Positions 45,897 to 56,236 are shown, numbered from the stretch's first letter. The stretch: DNA of 64,000 nt from Variovorax paradoxus (GCF_022009635.1 NZ_CP091716.1:7558501-7622500), one strand, 5' to 3'. Numbers and translations are program-made. Notes: generated by a model from the letters alone, not told the origin.

Positions 45897-47963
45897 ATGC
45901 AAAGCATCCGACGCCACCTGGTGTGGCTGGTCGTGGCCGTGGTCGGCGCATTCGCGCTCGGCACCGTGGCCCTGACCCGAGGTGAAAGCGTCAACGCCCT
46001 CTGGGTGGTGGCCGCCGCGATCTGCACCTACCTGATCGCCTACCGCTACTACAGCCTCTTCATCGCCGACAAGGTGCTGGGCCTGGACGGCAACCGCAAG
46101 ACGCCCGCGCACCGCCACAACGACGGCCTGGACTACGTGCCGACCGACAAGAACGTGCTGTTCGGCCACCACTTCGCGGCCATTGCCGGCGCAGGCCCGC
46201 TGGTGGGCCCGGTGCTTGCCGCGCAGATGGGCTACCTGCCCGGCCTGCTGTGGGTGCTGGCGGGCGTGGTGTTCGCCGGCGCGGTGCAGGACTTCATCAT
46301 TCTCTTCATCTCCACGCGGCGCGACGGCCGCTCGCTGGGCGACCTCGTCAAGCAGGAGATGGGCGTGGTGCCCGGCATGATCGCGCTGTTCGGCACCTTC
46401 ATGATCATGATCATCATCCTGGCGGTGCTGGCGCTCATCGTGGTGAAGGCACTGGCCGAATCGCCGTGGGGCACCTTCACGGTGGCGGCCACGGTGCCGG
46501 TGGCGCTCTTCATGGGCGTGTATCTGCGCTACATCCGCCCGGGGCGCATCGGCGAGGTGTCGCTGATCGGCTTCGTGCTGCTGATGCTGGCCATCTTCGG
46601 CGGCCAAGCCGTGAGCCAGAGCCCCGAATGGGCGCCGCTCTTCACCTTCGACGGCAAGGCGCTGACCTGGATGCTGGTGGGCTACGGCTTCGTCGCCGCG
46701 AGCCTGCCGGTGTGGCTGCTGCTGGCGCCGCGCGACTACCTGTCGACCTTCCTGAAGATCGGCACCATCATCGCGCTGGCCATCGGCATCGTGTTCGTGA
46801 TGCCCACGCTGCAGATGCCGGCGGTCACGCAGTTCGCTCAGGGCAACGGCCCGGTGTGGTCGGGCAGCCTGTTCCCGTTCCTGTTCATCACCATCGCCTG
46901 CGGCGCCGTCTCGGGCTTTCACGCGCTCATCTCGTCGGGCACCACGCCCAAGATGCTCGACAACGAGCGCCATGCGCGCTTCATCGGCTACGGCGGCATG
47001 CTGGCCGAGTCCTTCGTGGCGGTGATGGCGCTGGTGGCTGCCTCGTGCATCGAGCCGGGCATCTACTTCGCGATGAACAGCCCGGCCGCGCTGGTGGGCA
47101 GCACCGCGCAGCAGGCGGCGCAGACCATCTCGAGCTGGGGCTTCGTGATCACGCCCGAGATGCTGATGCAGACCGCCAAGGACGTGGGCGAGACCACCAT
47201 TCTTGGCCGCACCGGCGGCGCGCCGACGCTGGCGGTGGGCATGGCCCACATCCTGCACCAGGTGATCGGCGGGCAGGCCATGATGGCCTTCTGGTATCAC
47301 TTCGCGATCCTGTTCGAGGCGCTGTTCATCCTCACGGCGGTAGACGCCGGCACGCGCGCCGGCCGCTTCATGCTGCAGGACCTGCTGGGCAGCTTCGTGC
47401 CCGCGCTCAAGCGCACCGATTCGCTGCCGGCCAATCTCGTGGCCACGGCATTGTGCGTGGCGGCCTGGGGCTACTTCCTGTACCAGGGCGTGGTCGATCC
47501 GCTGGGCGGCATCAACACGCTGTGGCCGCTGTTCGGCATTTCCAACCAGATGCTGGCCGCCGTGGCGCTGATGCTGGGCGTGGTGGTGCTGTTTCGCATG
47601 AAGCGCGAACGCTACGCCTGGGTGGCCGCCGCGCCGGCCGCGTGGCTGTTGGCCTGCACGCTCACCGCGGGCTGGCAGAAGATCTTCTCGGCCGACCCGA
47701 AGATCGGTTTCCTGTCGCACGCGGCCAAGTACACCGAGGGCATTGCCAACGGCGTGCTGGTGGCACCGGCCAAGACGCCCGAGGCCATGTCGCGCATCGT
47801 GTTCAACGACCGGCTGGATGCGGCACTGTGCGCGCTCTTCATCTTCGTGGTGCTGAGCGTGCTGGTCTACAGCATCAAGGCCTGCCTGGCGGCGCGCGCG
47901 GCCAACCGGCCGACCACGCAAGAGACGCCGTTCGAGCCGCTGGCCGCATCGGCCGCGCGCTGA
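45897..47963 (+). CDS. cstA: CstA-type peptide/pyruvate transporter (carbon starvation protein)
   Basis: A 688-residue multi-pass inner-membrane protein (about 16-18 hydrophobic segments) of the CstA/BtsT family. Marker segments are [20 protein letters not shown] near residue 80, [16 protein letters not shown], and [16 protein letters not shown]. Family members take up peptides or pyruvate during carbon starvation. The start at 45897 (MQSIRRHL) has GGAGA at a good distance, and an open frame upstream is not typical. It is followed after 4 bases by the small ybdD-like partner gene. Confidence 0.92.
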   Translation: MQSIRRHLVWLVVAVVGAFALGTVALTRGESVNALWVVAAAICTYLIAYRYYSLFIADKVLGLDGNRKTPAHRHNDGLDYVPTDKNVLFGHHFAAIAGAGPLVGPVLAAQMGYLPGLLWVLAGVVFAGAVQDFIILFISTRRDGRSLGDLVKQEMGVVPGMIALFGTFMIMIIILAVLALIVVKALAESPWGTFTVAATVPVALFMGVYLRYIRPGRIGEVSLIGFVLLMLAIFGGQAVSQSPEWAPLFTFDGKALTWMLVGYGFVAASLPVWLLLAPRDYLSTFLKIGTIIALAIGIVFVMPTLQMPAVTQFAQGNGPVWSGSLFPFLFITIACGAVSGFHALISSGTTPKMLDNERHARFIGYGGMLAESFVAVMALVAASCIEPGIYFAMNSPAALVGSTAQQAAQTISSWGFVITPEMLMQTAKDVGETTILGRTGGAPTLAVGMAHILHQVIGGQAMMAFWYHFAILFEALFILTAVDAGTRAGRFMLQDLLGSFVPALKRTDSLPANLVATALCVAAWGYFLYQGVVDPLGGINTLWPLFGISNQMLAAVALMLGVVVLFRMKRERYAWVAAAPAAWLLACTLTAGWQKIFSADPKIGFLSHAAKYTEGIANGVLVAPAKTPEAMSRIVFNDRLDAALCALFIFVVLSVLVYSIKACLAARAANRPTTQETPFEPLAASAAR

Positions 47964-47967
47964 AGCC

Positions 47968-48174
47968 ATGGGCCTCGCATTGCCGGAAGCCGGGCGCTAC
48001 TTTGCGCGCTCGCTCAAGCAGTCGCTGCGGCTCATGGTCGGCATGCCCGACTACGACGCCTACCTGACCCACATGGCGGCCACGCACCCGGACCAGCCGC
48101 CCATGAGCTACGAGACCTTCTTTCGCGAACGGCTGGAGGCGCGCTACGGCGCCGGCAAGGGCCGTTGCTGCTAA
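47968..48174 (+). CDS. YbdD/YjiX-family small protein (CstA partner)
   Basis: A 68-residue protein with the family pattern [42 protein letters not shown]. YbdD/YjiX genes follow cstA/btsT genes in many proteobacteria, and the protein is thought to be needed for transporter function. The ATG lies 4 bases after the cstA stop. The C-terminal end GKGRCC is short and Cys-rich. Confidence 0.9.
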   Translation: MGLALPEAGRYFARSLKQSLRLMVGMPDYDAYLTHMAATHPDQPPMSYETFFRERLEARYGAGKGRCC

Positions 48175-48302
48175 GCCACCGGCCCGGCTGTCCGTTCTCC
48201 CTGTTCGCTTGACCCGCGCGGAATGCGGGTGATAGCCTGCCCTCGCCTCGCGAGGAGCAGGCTTTTCTTCGTCGAACATCAGCGAACAACAGAACGGAAC
48301 TC

Positions 48303-49580
48303 ATGATTTCTTCCAAGCGCTCGTCCTCCAAGTTCACCAGGAACCCGGCGCCGCTGCGTGCCCTCTGCCACGGCGTGGTGCTCGCATGCGCGCTGCTGGC
48401 CGGCGGCAATGCCCTGGCCCAGAAGCCGCACCAGGGCGCACTCGACGCGGCCACGCAGTACAAGGACGAGGCGCTCAAGATGCTCGAGCGCATGGTCAAC
48501 ATCGACTCGGGCTCGGCCAACACCGAAGGGCTCGACAAGGTGCGCGAGATGGCGGTCGGCGAACTGCGCAAGCTCGGCGCGCGCATCGAGACCTTTCCCG
48601 CCGACCCGCACCCCGGCACCAACGTGGTGGCCACGTTCACCGGCCAGGGCAAGAAGAAGATCCTGATCCTCGCCCACATGGACACCGTGTTCAAGGACGG
48701 CACGGCCGCCGCCAAGCCCTTCTACATCCAGGACGGCCGCGCCTACGGCCCCGGCGTGATGGACGACAAGGGCGGCGTGGTCGCCGGTCTCTATGCGCTG
48801 AAGATCCTGCAGCAGATCGGTTTCAAGGACTATGGGCAGATCACCTTCCTGCTCGACACCAACGAGGAAACGGGCTCCGTCGGCACCAGCGCGCTGATCG
48901 AGCGCATCGCCAAGGAGCACGACGTGGCGCTGAACCTGGAGCCGGGCCGCCCGGCCGACGGCCTCGTGGTCGAGCGCAAGGGCTCTGCCACCGCGCTGGT
49001 CGAGGTCAAGGGCGTGGCCGCGCACGCCGGCGTGGCGCCCGAGGCCGGCCGCAATGCCGCGATGGAAGTCGCGCACCAGGTGCTGCAGCTGTCGAAGACG
49101 GCCGACCCGGTGAAGAAGACCACGGTCAACTTCACCGTGCTCACGGCCAACGGACCGACCAACGTGATCCCCGCCACCGCGAGCGCCAAGGGCGACGTGC
49201 GCGCAGCCACGCCGGAAGAGTTCGACCGTGTCGAGAAAGACCTTGTGCGCATCGCGCAGAACAAGCTGATTCCCGAGACCGAGGTGCGCGTGCGCCTCGT
49301 GCGCGGCCTGCCGCCGATGCCGCGCCTGCCCGCATCCGAGAAGCTGGTGAAGATGGCTGAGGGCATCTACGCCGAGATCGGCAAGAAGCTCACCATCGAG
49401 AGCAGCGGCGGTGCGGCCGACGCCAGCCTGGTGGCGGGCGTCGGCGTGCCGGTGCTCGACGGCTTCGGCATCGTGGGCGGGGGCATCCACACGCCGGAGG
49501 AGTACGCCGAGGTCGAGAGCGTGGTGCCGCGCCTCTACCTGCTGTCGCGCATGCTGATGGACCTGAGCGCGAACAACTGA
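48303..49580 (+). CDS. M20-family exported metallopeptidase (glutamate carboxypeptidase-like)
   Basis: A 425-residue peptidase with an N-terminal signal peptide (GVVLACALLAGGNALA). Zinc ligands are visible in ILAHMDTVF (His), GPGVMDDKGGVVAGL (bridging Asp), NEETGSVGT (Glu pair) and the late GGGIHTPEEY (His). The dimerisation domain lies between (about residues 215-320). The family includes carboxypeptidase G2, which releases C-terminal glutamate from folates and peptides. It acts in the periplasm. The next gene is convergent, with only 9 bases between. Confidence 0.88.
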   Translation: MISSKRSSSKFTRNPAPLRALCHGVVLACALLAGGNALAQKPHQGALDAATQYKDEALKMLERMVNIDSGSANTEGLDKVREMAVGELRKLGARIETFPADPHPGTNVVATFTGQGKKKILILAHMDTVFKDGTAAAKPFYIQDGRAYGPGVMDDKGGVVAGLYALKILQQIGFKDYGQITFLLDTNEETGSVGTSALIERIAKEHDVALNLEPGRPADGLVVERKGSATALVEVKGVAAHAGVAPEAGRNAAMEVAHQVLQLSKTADPVKKTTVNFTVLTANGPTNVIPATASAKGDVRAATPEEFDRVEKDLVRIAQNKLIPETEVRVRLVRGLPPMPRLPASEKLVKMAEGIYAEIGKKLTIESSGGAADASLVAGVGVPVLDGFGIVGGGIHTPEEYAEVESVVPRLYLLSRMLMDLSANN

Positions 49581-49589
49581 TCTGCTTCG

Positions 49590-50501
49590 CTAGCCGCGGG
49601 GCGCGCGTGCCGGTGACGGCGCCTTGCGCTCCAGCAGCTGCGTCATCTTGAGGGCCGCCGGCGCCAGCGGCCTGCTCTTCAAGGCCAGCCGGTAGAGCGG
49701 ACGCGACAGCACGGATGCGCCCGCCAGCTTCAGCTCGCGCAGCGTGCCCAGCGCCAGCATGTCGGCCACCACCACGCGCGGCAGCATCGAGATGCCGACG
49801 CCGCTGGCCACGGTGCGCGCGATGGCCTCGTTGCTCGCCATCTCCATCCAGGGCAGGGCGGCGATGCCGTTGGCCGCGCACAGCGCCTCGGTCGCCTGCC
49901 GCGTGCCCGAGCCCGGTTCGCGCAGGATCCAGTTCTGCCGTCCCAGCGCCTCGGCCGTCACCGCGCGGCGCGGCAGTTCGGAGCCCGTGGCCACCACGAC
50001 GGTCAGCGGATCGGCCTTCCATTCGCTGACCTCGATGCGCTCCTCGTCCACGCGGCCTTCCACCAGCGCCATGTCGATGCGGCATTCGAGCAGCTGCTCG
50101 CACACCCATTGCGTGTTGCCCACCGTCACGCGCGGCACCACCGCCGGGTAGGCCGCGCAGAAGGCCGCCACGTAAGGCGGCAGCCAGTAGCTCGCGACCG
50201 TGGTGCTGGCGCCGATGGTCAGACTGCCGCGCTGCACGCCGACACGCGCGCGCACGTCGTCGAGCGCGGCGCGTTCCATCGCGAAGATGCCGCGCGCATG
50301 CGTGAGCAGCGATGCACCCGCCTCGGTCAGCCGAAAGCCCTTGCCCGTGCCGCGTTCGATCAGCGTCAGGTCGAGCTGGTGTTCCAGCTCCCGGATGCCC
50401 TTGGACACCGCCGGCTGGCTGATCCACAGACCCTCGGCCGCGCGGGAAAAGCTGCCCGACTCCGCCACGGCGACGAAGAGGCGCAGCAGGTGCAAATTCA
50501 T
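49590..50501 (-). CDS. LysR-family regulator, divergent from the YeiH-type transporter gene
   Basis: A 303-residue LysR regulator. Its winged helix reads LLRLFVAVAESGSFSRAAEGLWISQPAVSKGIRELEHQL, and its effector domain includes GSLTIGASTTVASYWLPPYV and GVGISMLPRVVVADML. The ATG at 50501 (MNLHLLRLF) was chosen; earlier in-frame starts at 50507 and 50513 exist. It is divergent from the YeiH-type gene with a very short gap, the standard arrangement for a LysR regulator and its target (compare YeiE/YeiH in E. coli). Confidence 0.88.
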   Translation of the reverse strand: MNLHLLRLFVAVAESGSFSRAAEGLWISQPAVSKGIRELEHQLDLTLIERGTGKGFRLTEAGASLLTHARGIFAMERAALDDVRARVGVQRGSLTIGASTTVASYWLPPYVAAFCAAYPAVVPRVTVGNTQWVCEQLLECRIDMALVEGRVDEERIEVSEWKADPLTVVVATGSELPRRAVTAEALGRQNWILREPGSGTRQATEALCAANGIAALPWMEMASNEAIARTVASGVGISMLPRVVVADMLALGTLRELKLAGASVLSRPLYRLALKSRPLAPAALKMTQLLERKAPSPARAPRG

Positions 50502-50577
50502 TGCCATAACCAAAATTCATGCATTGGTGAAGTTTATGTCTTTGACTCATGTGGCGCCAGTTTCTAACCTCGGGGCC

Positions 50578-51630
50578 ATGTACTCCCTCGTTGCTTCGTT
50601 GCCCGGCTTCTCCTTCGTTCGCACGCGCGGCCCCGGCCTGTTGCTGGCCGCCTTGCTGGCTGCCGCGGCGGCGCTGATGTCGCAGTGGGGCTTGATGGTG
50701 CAGCTGGGCCTGAGTGCGCTCACGCTGGCCATCGCGCTGGGCATGCTCGCGGGGAACACGGTGTTTCCTTCGGTGGCCGACTCGGCCGGGGCGGGTGTGG
50801 ACTTCGCGCGCAGCACGCTGCTGCGCGCGGGCATCGTGCTCTACGGTTTTCGCATTTCGCTGCACGACATCGGCGCGGTCGGCTGGCCGGGCCTGCTGAT
50901 CGGCGCGGCGATGGTGGCGCTGACCTTCAGCGTCGCCGTGTACGTCGGCACGCGCTGGCTGGGGCTCGACCGGCAGACCGCCGCGCTCATCGGCGCGGGC
51001 AGCGCCATCTGCGGCGCCGCCGCCGTCATGGCGACGCAGCCTGTGGTGCGCGGCGAAGAGCACAAGGTGTCAATCGCTGTGGCCACGGTGGTGGTGTTCG
51101 GCACGCTGTCGATGGTGCTGTACCCGCTGGTCTTTCCATACCTGGGGCTGTCGGAGCACGCCTTCGGCCTGTTCGCGGGCTCGACCATTCACGAGGTGGC
51201 GCAGGTCGTTGCCGTGGGCGACGCCATCGGGCCGGCCGCGGCCAACGCCGCCGTGGTCGAGAAGATGCTGCGTGTGATGATGCTGGCCCCCTTCCTCATG
51301 GTGCTGTCGTTCCAGGCCGCTGCCGCGGCAAAGGGCGCGACCAGCTTCAAGGCCTGCTGCCGGCAGGTGCGCGTGCCATGGTTCGCGGTGCTGTTCATCG
51401 TGATGAGCGCAGTGCATTCGCTCGACCTGCTGCCGCAATCGCTGGTGGCAGGGCTGGTTCAGCTCGACACGCTGCTGCTCGCCACCGCGATGGCCGCGAT
51501 GGGCCTGCGCACCAGCGCGGCCAGCCTGCGCCGCGCCGGCGTGCAACCGCTGAAGCTGGGCGCGCTGCTGTTCGTGTTCCTGATCGTCGGCGGCTACTTC
51601 GTGAACGCAGCGGTGCTCGCGATCTTCTGA
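50578..51630 (+). CDS. YeiH-family putative sulfate/anion exporter
   Basis: A 350-residue inner-membrane protein with about 10 hydrophobic segments, matching the YeiH family (UPF0324). Marker blocks are LGMLAGNTVFPSVADSAGAG, LIGAGSAICGAAAVMATQPV and FAGSTIHEVAQVVAVGDAIG. The family is annotated as putative sulfate exporters, without solid proof of substrate. The ATG at 50578 matches the usual length. An in-frame ATG at 50536 with GGTGA before it would add 14 residues. A strong hairpin follows at 51649. Confidence 0.88.
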   Translation: MYSLVASLPGFSFVRTRGPGLLLAALLAAAAALMSQWGLMVQLGLSALTLAIALGMLAGNTVFPSVADSAGAGVDFARSTLLRAGIVLYGFRISLHDIGAVGWPGLLIGAAMVALTFSVAVYVGTRWLGLDRQTAALIGAGSAICGAAAVMATQPVVRGEEHKVSIAVATVVVFGTLSMVLYPLVFPYLGLSEHAFGLFAGSTIHEVAQVVAVGDAIGPAAANAAVVEKMLRVMMLAPFLMVLSFQAAAAAKGATSFKACCRQVRVPWFAVLFIVMSAVHSLDLLPQSLVAGLVQLDTLLLATAMAAMGLRTSAASLRRAGVQPLKLGALLFVFLIVGGYFVNAAVLAIF

Positions 51631-51648
51631 AGCCGCCAGGCAGAAGAA

Positions 51649-51679
51649 GGCTCAGGCGAAGGCTGAGGCCGCCTGAGCC
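51649..51679 (+). terminator. Hairpin after the YeiH-type gene
   Basis: A 10-bp stem GGCTCAGGCG/CGCCTGAGCC with an 11-base loop, 18 bases after the stop. Bases AATTCCAGCTTTT follow, which is a weak T-run. A likely transcription end. Confidence 0.55.
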
Positions 51680-51719
51680 AATTCCAGCTTTTCCCATCGG
51701 CGCCGCGGAGAGACGATGC

Positions 51720-52166
51720 ATGCCATCTCATTCGCGGAGCTTGCCGATGTCATCCGAACTCAACCAGATCGCCAGCTGGTCCCTGCGCTGGCGCATTGCC
51801 CTGTCGGGCACGCTGTGCGTCGTGGCCGCGCTGTGCGCCGCGCAGCCGAACGACGCGAGCGCGCAGCTGCACGCGGAGCAGCGCTTCCAGCTGGCCCTCG
51901 AAGCCCAGTCGGATCGCGACTACGGCACCATGGTCGACATGCTGCGGCAGGCGGCGAACGAAGGCCATGCACAGGCGCAGGAGATGCTGGGCATGGTGCT
52001 GCTGACCGGCCCGACGCTCTATGGCTCCGGCGTGAAGGCCGACCGCTGCGAGGCGCGCACCTGGATGCACCGCGCGGCGGCGCAGGGCAGCGAGAGCGCG
52101 CGGGCGCAGCTCGTCTTCCTGAACCGGCTGCGCAGCTCGCCTGAAGGGCGCAGCGTCTGCGGCTGA
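51720..52166 (+). CDS. Small exported Sel1-like repeat protein
   Basis: A 148-residue protein with a membrane/signal segment (LRWRIALSGTLCVVAALCAA) and then one or two Sel1-like helical repeats (DMLRQAANEGHAQAQEMLGMVLLTG and WMHRAAAQGSESARAQL). Sel1 repeats mediate protein contacts. Function unknown. Starts at 51720 and 51747 both have a GGAG-type ribosome site; the shorter one gives a more usual signal peptide. Confidence 0.7.
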   Translation: MPSHSRSLPMSSELNQIASWSLRWRIALSGTLCVVAALCAAQPNDASAQLHAEQRFQLALEAQSDRDYGTMVDMLRQAANEGHAQAQEMLGMVLLTGPTLYGSGVKADRCEARTWMHRAAAQGSESARAQLVFLNRLRSSPEGRSVCG

Positions 52167-52212
52167 AGACCGCGCCTGCGGCGGCTGGCCTTCGGGTCAG
52201 AATCGGAAGCCC

Positions 52213-53232
52213 ATGGAACTCCGATCCCTCCGCTACTTCATCGCCGTGCTCGAAGCAGGCAGCCTGTCGCGCGCCGCCGTGGCCCTCTATGTCGCGCAGC
52301 CGGCGCTGACGGCCCAGATCAAGAAGCTGGAGGTCGAGCTCGGCACGCAGCTCTTCGAGCGCTCGCATGCGGGTGTCACGCCCACGGCTGCCGGCCTGCA
52401 GCTTTACCAGGATGCGCGCAAGCTGCTGTCCGATGCCGCCGCAATGCGCGATCGCCTGCAGCGCCCGCCCGAGGGACCGGAGGGCTCGGTGACGGTCGCG
52501 GTGCCGTTCCTGCTGTCTTCGCTGCTGCTCGGCCCCGTGTTGGCCCGGCTCAAACGCACGCATCCGCGCATCCGCGTGTTCGTCATCGACGACCTGAGCC
52601 TGATGGTGCGCAAGGCCATGGTCGACCGTCGCGCGGACATCGGCTTGCTGGTCGATACTGAATATCTCAACGGACTGGACGTGAAGCCCTTCGTGCGCGA
52701 GCCGATGTTCATCTGCGGCTACGACGCGAGCGGAGAGGTTGCTTCGATGACGCTGCCTTCGCCTGGCGGGAAGAGACAAGGGCGTGGCAAGCCTGCGGCG
52801 GTGCAGCGCCCCGTGCTGCCGTTCGCGCGAGCCGCCGGCCTGCCGCTCGTGCTGCAGTCGCGACGCTTCAGCATTCGCGCGAGCGTGGAGGCGGCGGCGA
52901 ACGACCTAGGCCTCGAACTCAACATCGCGCACGAGCATGATTCGGCCCGCGTCATCCGCTCGCTGTACCTCGCCGGCGCCGGATTCACCTTCTCGCCGGC
53001 CTGCGCGATGGCCGATGCACCGCCCGCCGGCAACGGCTGGCTCGCAGCCCGGGTGGTGCAGCCGGATCTGGCGCGAACCTACTTTCTCGCGACGCCCTCG
53101 GCCCGCGAGCCTGACCCCGCGACGCGTGCCGTGATGGAGGTGCTGGTCGATGAGACCCGGGCGCTGATCGACGCCGGCCGCTGGGAGGCCGAGTTTCTGT
53201 ACGGCAAGCGCGGCAAGGCGACCGGGCCATAG
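52213..53232 (+). CDS. LysR-family regulator (Nac/CynR-like)
   Basis: A 339-residue LysR regulator. The winged helix is LRYFIAVLEAGSLSRAAVALYVAQPALTAQIKKLE, followed by GSVTVAVPFLLSSLLLGPVLARL and the effector domain (RRADIGLLVDTEYLNGLDV). The arrangement LRYFIAVLEAGSLSRAA...QPALTAQIK is typical of the Nac/Cbl-like group. It precedes the acyl-CoA ligase unit on the same strand, separated by about 140 bases with an inverted repeat, and may control it. Confidence 0.87.
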   Translation: MELRSLRYFIAVLEAGSLSRAAVALYVAQPALTAQIKKLEVELGTQLFERSHAGVTPTAAGLQLYQDARKLLSDAAAMRDRLQRPPEGPEGSVTVAVPFLLSSLLLGPVLARLKRTHPRIRVFVIDDLSLMVRKAMVDRRADIGLLVDTEYLNGLDVKPFVREPMFICGYDASGEVASMTLPSPGGKRQGRGKPAAVQRPVLPFARAAGLPLVLQSRRFSIRASVEAAANDLGLELNIAHEHDSARVIRSLYLAGAGFTFSPACAMADAPPAGNGWLAARVVQPDLARTYFLATPSAREPDPATRAVMEVLVDETRALIDAGRWEAEFLYGKRGKATGP

Positions 53233-53255
53233 CGCCGGGCGCAAGTCGCCGGGCA

Positions 53256-53278
53256 GGCCATCATCTTTTTTGATGGCC
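53256..53278 (+). terminator. Inverted repeat after the LysR gene
   Basis: A perfect 8-bp stem GGCCATCA/TGATGGCC with a T-rich loop (TCTTTTT), 24 bases after the LysR stop. It could end the LysR transcript or be an operator for the following acyl-CoA ligase unit. Confidence 0.45.
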
Positions 53279-53371
53279 GCGCATCATCAATCGGTATTTG
53301 TTGTTCGGCGCCGTCTGCTGCGAAAGTCGTCCGCACCGCGTGCTCGTGGCACGCGCATGAAGGAGACAACT

Positions 53372-54946
53372 TTGCTGCCCCCAGCCACCCATGAGATCGC
53401 CAATGTCGGCGCGCTCGTATCCCGTGCCGCGCGCATCCACGCCAGGCGCCTTGCCGTCACGAGCGCTGCGCGCGCCGTCACCTACCAACAACTGGAGCAG
53501 CGCTCCAACCGGCTGGCCAATGCGCTGTGCGGCCTCGGCCTGCAGCGCGGCGAGCGCGTGGGCGTGTATTTGCCCAACTGCATCGAGATCGTCGAACTGG
53601 AGCTGGCCTGCTACAAGGCCGCGCTGGTGAAAGCGCCGATGAATTCCCGGCTTGCGCCCGTCGAGGTGGCCGAGGTCATCGCCAACAGCGAGGCCGCGCT
53701 GGTCGTGACGACCGCCGAGCGGGCCGAGAGCTTCCTGCCGCACCTGAAGGGGGCTGCGCCGCGCCTGCTGCTGCTCGACGCCGCCCAAGACACGCCCGCA
53801 TCCTACGAGGGCCAGATGGCCCGGGCCAGCGACAGCTTCACCGCGGCGCGGGTGCATGCGGACGAACTCGCGGTGCTGCACTACACCTCGGGCTCCAGCG
53901 GCGTGCTCAAGGCCGCCATGCAGACTTTCGGCAATCGGCTCGCGCAACTGCGCAAGTTCCTGATGCGCGCCGACAACCCGCGTCCCGGCGACCTGCTGGG
54001 CCTGGTCGGGCCGATCACGCATGCGTCGGGCATGCAGCTGGTGCCGGCCCTGTGCAGCGGCGCGACCATCCGCCTGTTCGCCGGCTTCGAGCCCGCGCGC
54101 TTCATCGCCGAGATGAAGCGCGAGCGCGTCACCCACACCTTCATGGTGCCCACCATGATCAACATGCTGCTGGCCGAAGTACAGGGCCAGTACCGCCCGC
54201 TGCCCGACCTGCACCGGCTGGGCTACGGCGCCGCGCCCATGGCGCCGGCCCGCATCATGCAGGCGATGGACGTGTTCGGGCCGGTGCTCTCCCAGGGCTA
54301 CGGCGCGGGTGAGACCACATCCGGCGTGTGCGGCCTGAGCGTGGACGACCACCTGTTCGCGCGGGCCGCGATGCCCGGACGCCTGGCCTCGTGCGGCCGC
54401 CCCTTCCTGGAGTCGCAGGTCGACATCTGCGACGACGACGGGCAACCCGTGGCGGCCGGCGAGATCGGCGAGATCGTGGTGGGCGGGGCCGATGTGTTCG
54501 CGGGCTACTGGCGTGCCCCCCAACTCACGGCCGAAGTGCTGAAGAACGGCCGCTATCACACCGGCGACCTCGCGCGTGCAGACGACGAGGGCTACATCTA
54601 CATCGTCGATCGCAAGAAGGACATGGTGATCAGCGGCGGCTTCAACGTCTATCCCTCGGAGGTCGAGGCCGTGCTCTACCAGCATGCGGCGGTCGATGAG
54701 GCCTGCGTGTTCAGCGTGCCCGACGACAAATGGGGCGAGGCCGTGGCGGCGCACATCGTGCGCAAGCCCGGTGCCGTGCTCGATGCCGCCGCGCTCGACG
54801 CCTTCTGTGCCGAACGGCTCGCGGGATTCAAACGGCCCAGGCGCATCGAGTTCGTCGAGGCGCTGGAGAAGAACGCCAACGGAAAGATCGCGCGCAAGGC
54901 CATCCAGACCCCGTACTGGGCCGGGCACGACCGCCGCGTGAACTGA
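53372..54946 (+). CDS. AMP-dependent acyl-CoA synthetase/ligase
   Basis: A 524-residue ANL-superfamily enzyme that activates a carboxylic acid as an acyl-AMP and then as a CoA thioester. Motifs: P-loop LHYTSGSSGVLKAAMQT, A5-like SQGYGAGETTSG, the Asp motif YHTGDLARADDEGYIYIVDRKKDM, the hinge VISGGFNVYPSEVEA, and the catalytic Lys in EKNANGKIARKAI. The substrate is not evident. The start was set at the TTG at 53372, because AAGGAG lies six bases before it. An ATG at 53357 is in frame, but then the ribosome site would be inside the gene. The acyl-CoA dehydrogenase gene follows after 15 bases. Confidence 0.85.
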   Translation: MLPPATHEIANVGALVSRAARIHARRLAVTSAARAVTYQQLEQRSNRLANALCGLGLQRGERVGVYLPNCIEIVELELACYKAALVKAPMNSRLAPVEVAEVIANSEAALVVTTAERAESFLPHLKGAAPRLLLLDAAQDTPASYEGQMARASDSFTAARVHADELAVLHYTSGSSGVLKAAMQTFGNRLAQLRKFLMRADNPRPGDLLGLVGPITHASGMQLVPALCSGATIRLFAGFEPARFIAEMKRERVTHTFMVPTMINMLLAEVQGQYRPLPDLHRLGYGAAPMAPARIMQAMDVFGPVLSQGYGAGETTSGVCGLSVDDHLFARAAMPGRLASCGRPFLESQVDICDDDGQPVAAGEIGEIVVGGADVFAGYWRAPQLTAEVLKNGRYHTGDLARADDEGYIYIVDRKKDMVISGGFNVYPSEVEAVLYQHAAVDEACVFSVPDDKWGEAVAAHIVRKPGAVLDAAALDAFCAERLAGFKRPRRIEFVEALEKNANGKIARKAIQTPYWAGHDRRVN

Positions 54947-54961
54947 GGAGCAGTGAGCACC

Positions 54962-56197
54962 ATGAACAACGCAATCACGACACCCGAACCCGTCCTCGGG
55001 GCCGATGTGCGCGCGCCGCTTTTCGACGGCCCCTTCGAAGGTTCGCCGCGCGCGGCCGAACTGATCGCCCGCATCGGCGACTTCCTGAACGGCGAGCTTG
55101 CCGCGCTGGTACGCGAGAAGGGCATCGACCATGAGCACAGTCCCGACAAGGCGACGCTGCAGCGCGTATGGCGCCGATCCCACGAACTCGGCTTCTACGG
55201 CATGACGCTGCCCACGCAGATGGGTGGGCTCGGGCTCTCGCTGCTGGATCACGTGCTCATCAAGGAGTCGATCTACTCGAGCGGTTCGCCGCTCGCGCCC
55301 CATGTGTTCGGCGAACTCAGCGGGCCGCCGCGCGTGGGTGCGCTCGCGCGCTTTGCATCGCCCATGCAGCTGGCGAAGTTCATTCTGCCCGTGGCACAGG
55401 CAGAGAAGGCCATCTGCTTTGCGCTGACCGAAGCCGAGGCCGGCTCCGACGCCGGTGCCATTCAGACGCAGGCGCGGCGCGAAGGCGACACCTTCGTGCT
55501 CAACGGCCGCAAGCGCTTCATCTCGGGGTCGCCCTTCGCGGACTATGCCGTGCTCATGGCCTCCACGTCCGACAGCCCGGAGCGCCGCGAGGTCTCGGCC
55601 TTTTTCGTCGACCTGGGGCAGCCCGGCGTGGAGGTGCAGTCCGGCTACAAGACCATGGCCGGCCAGTCGACCACCGGCGACATCGTGCTGGCCGATTGCC
55701 GTGTGCCGGCCGCGCACCTCATCGGGGAAACCGGCCGGGGGCTTGCCTTGGCGCTGGGCCGAATTGCCGTCAACCGGCTGCTGCATTGCCCCGGCATGGT
55801 GGGGCTGGCCACCGTGGCCCTGAAGGACGCGCGCGACTATGCCCGATCGCGTCGCCAGTTCGGCCGCCCGATCGCCGAGTTCCAGGCCATCCAGCATTCG
55901 TTGGCCGACATGGCGACGCAACTGGCCGCGGCGCGCGCGCTGATGATCTCGACCGCACGCCAGCTCGATGCGGGCGGCGACGCGCGCGCCGACGCATCGA
56001 TGGCCAAGCTGTTCTGCTCCGAGTCCGCGTTCCGCATCGCCGATGCGGCGGTTCAGATCCACGGTGGCGAAGGCATCGTGCAGGGGCGCCGCGTGGAGTT
56101 CCTGTTCCGCATGCTACGCATGTACCGCGTGCTCACCGGCACCAGCGAGATCCAGAAGAACATCATCGCGCGCGAGCTGATCGGCGAGGCGAAGTAG
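54962..56197 (+). CDS. Acyl-CoA dehydrogenase
   Basis: A 411-residue FAD-dependent acyl-CoA dehydrogenase. It shows FALTEAEAGSDAGAI, the middle beta domain (LNGRKRFISGSPFADYAVLM), and the C-terminal helical domain with RSRRQFGRPIAEFQAIQHSLADM and IHGGEGIVQGRRVEFLFRMLR. The end reads YRVLTGTSEIQKNIIARELIG. It oxidises an acyl-CoA to the enoyl-CoA and should follow the ligase encoded upstream. A GTG at 54953 is an alternative start with GAGGAG close by. Confidence 0.9.
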   Translation: MNNAITTPEPVLGADVRAPLFDGPFEGSPRAAELIARIGDFLNGELAALVREKGIDHEHSPDKATLQRVWRRSHELGFYGMTLPTQMGGLGLSLLDHVLIKESIYSSGSPLAPHVFGELSGPPRVGALARFASPMQLAKFILPVAQAEKAICFALTEAEAGSDAGAIQTQARREGDTFVLNGRKRFISGSPFADYAVLMASTSDSPERREVSAFFVDLGQPGVEVQSGYKTMAGQSTTGDIVLADCRVPAAHLIGETGRGLALALGRIAVNRLLHCPGMVGLATVALKDARDYARSRRQFGRPIAEFQAIQHSLADMATQLAAARALMISTARQLDAGGDARADASMAKLFCSESAFRIADAAVQIHGGEGIVQGRRVEFLFRMLRMYRVLTGTSEIQKNIIARELIGEAK

Positions 56198-56236
56198 CTG
56201 CCCATCGCAAGAAGAAATACCAGGAGACAAAAGACC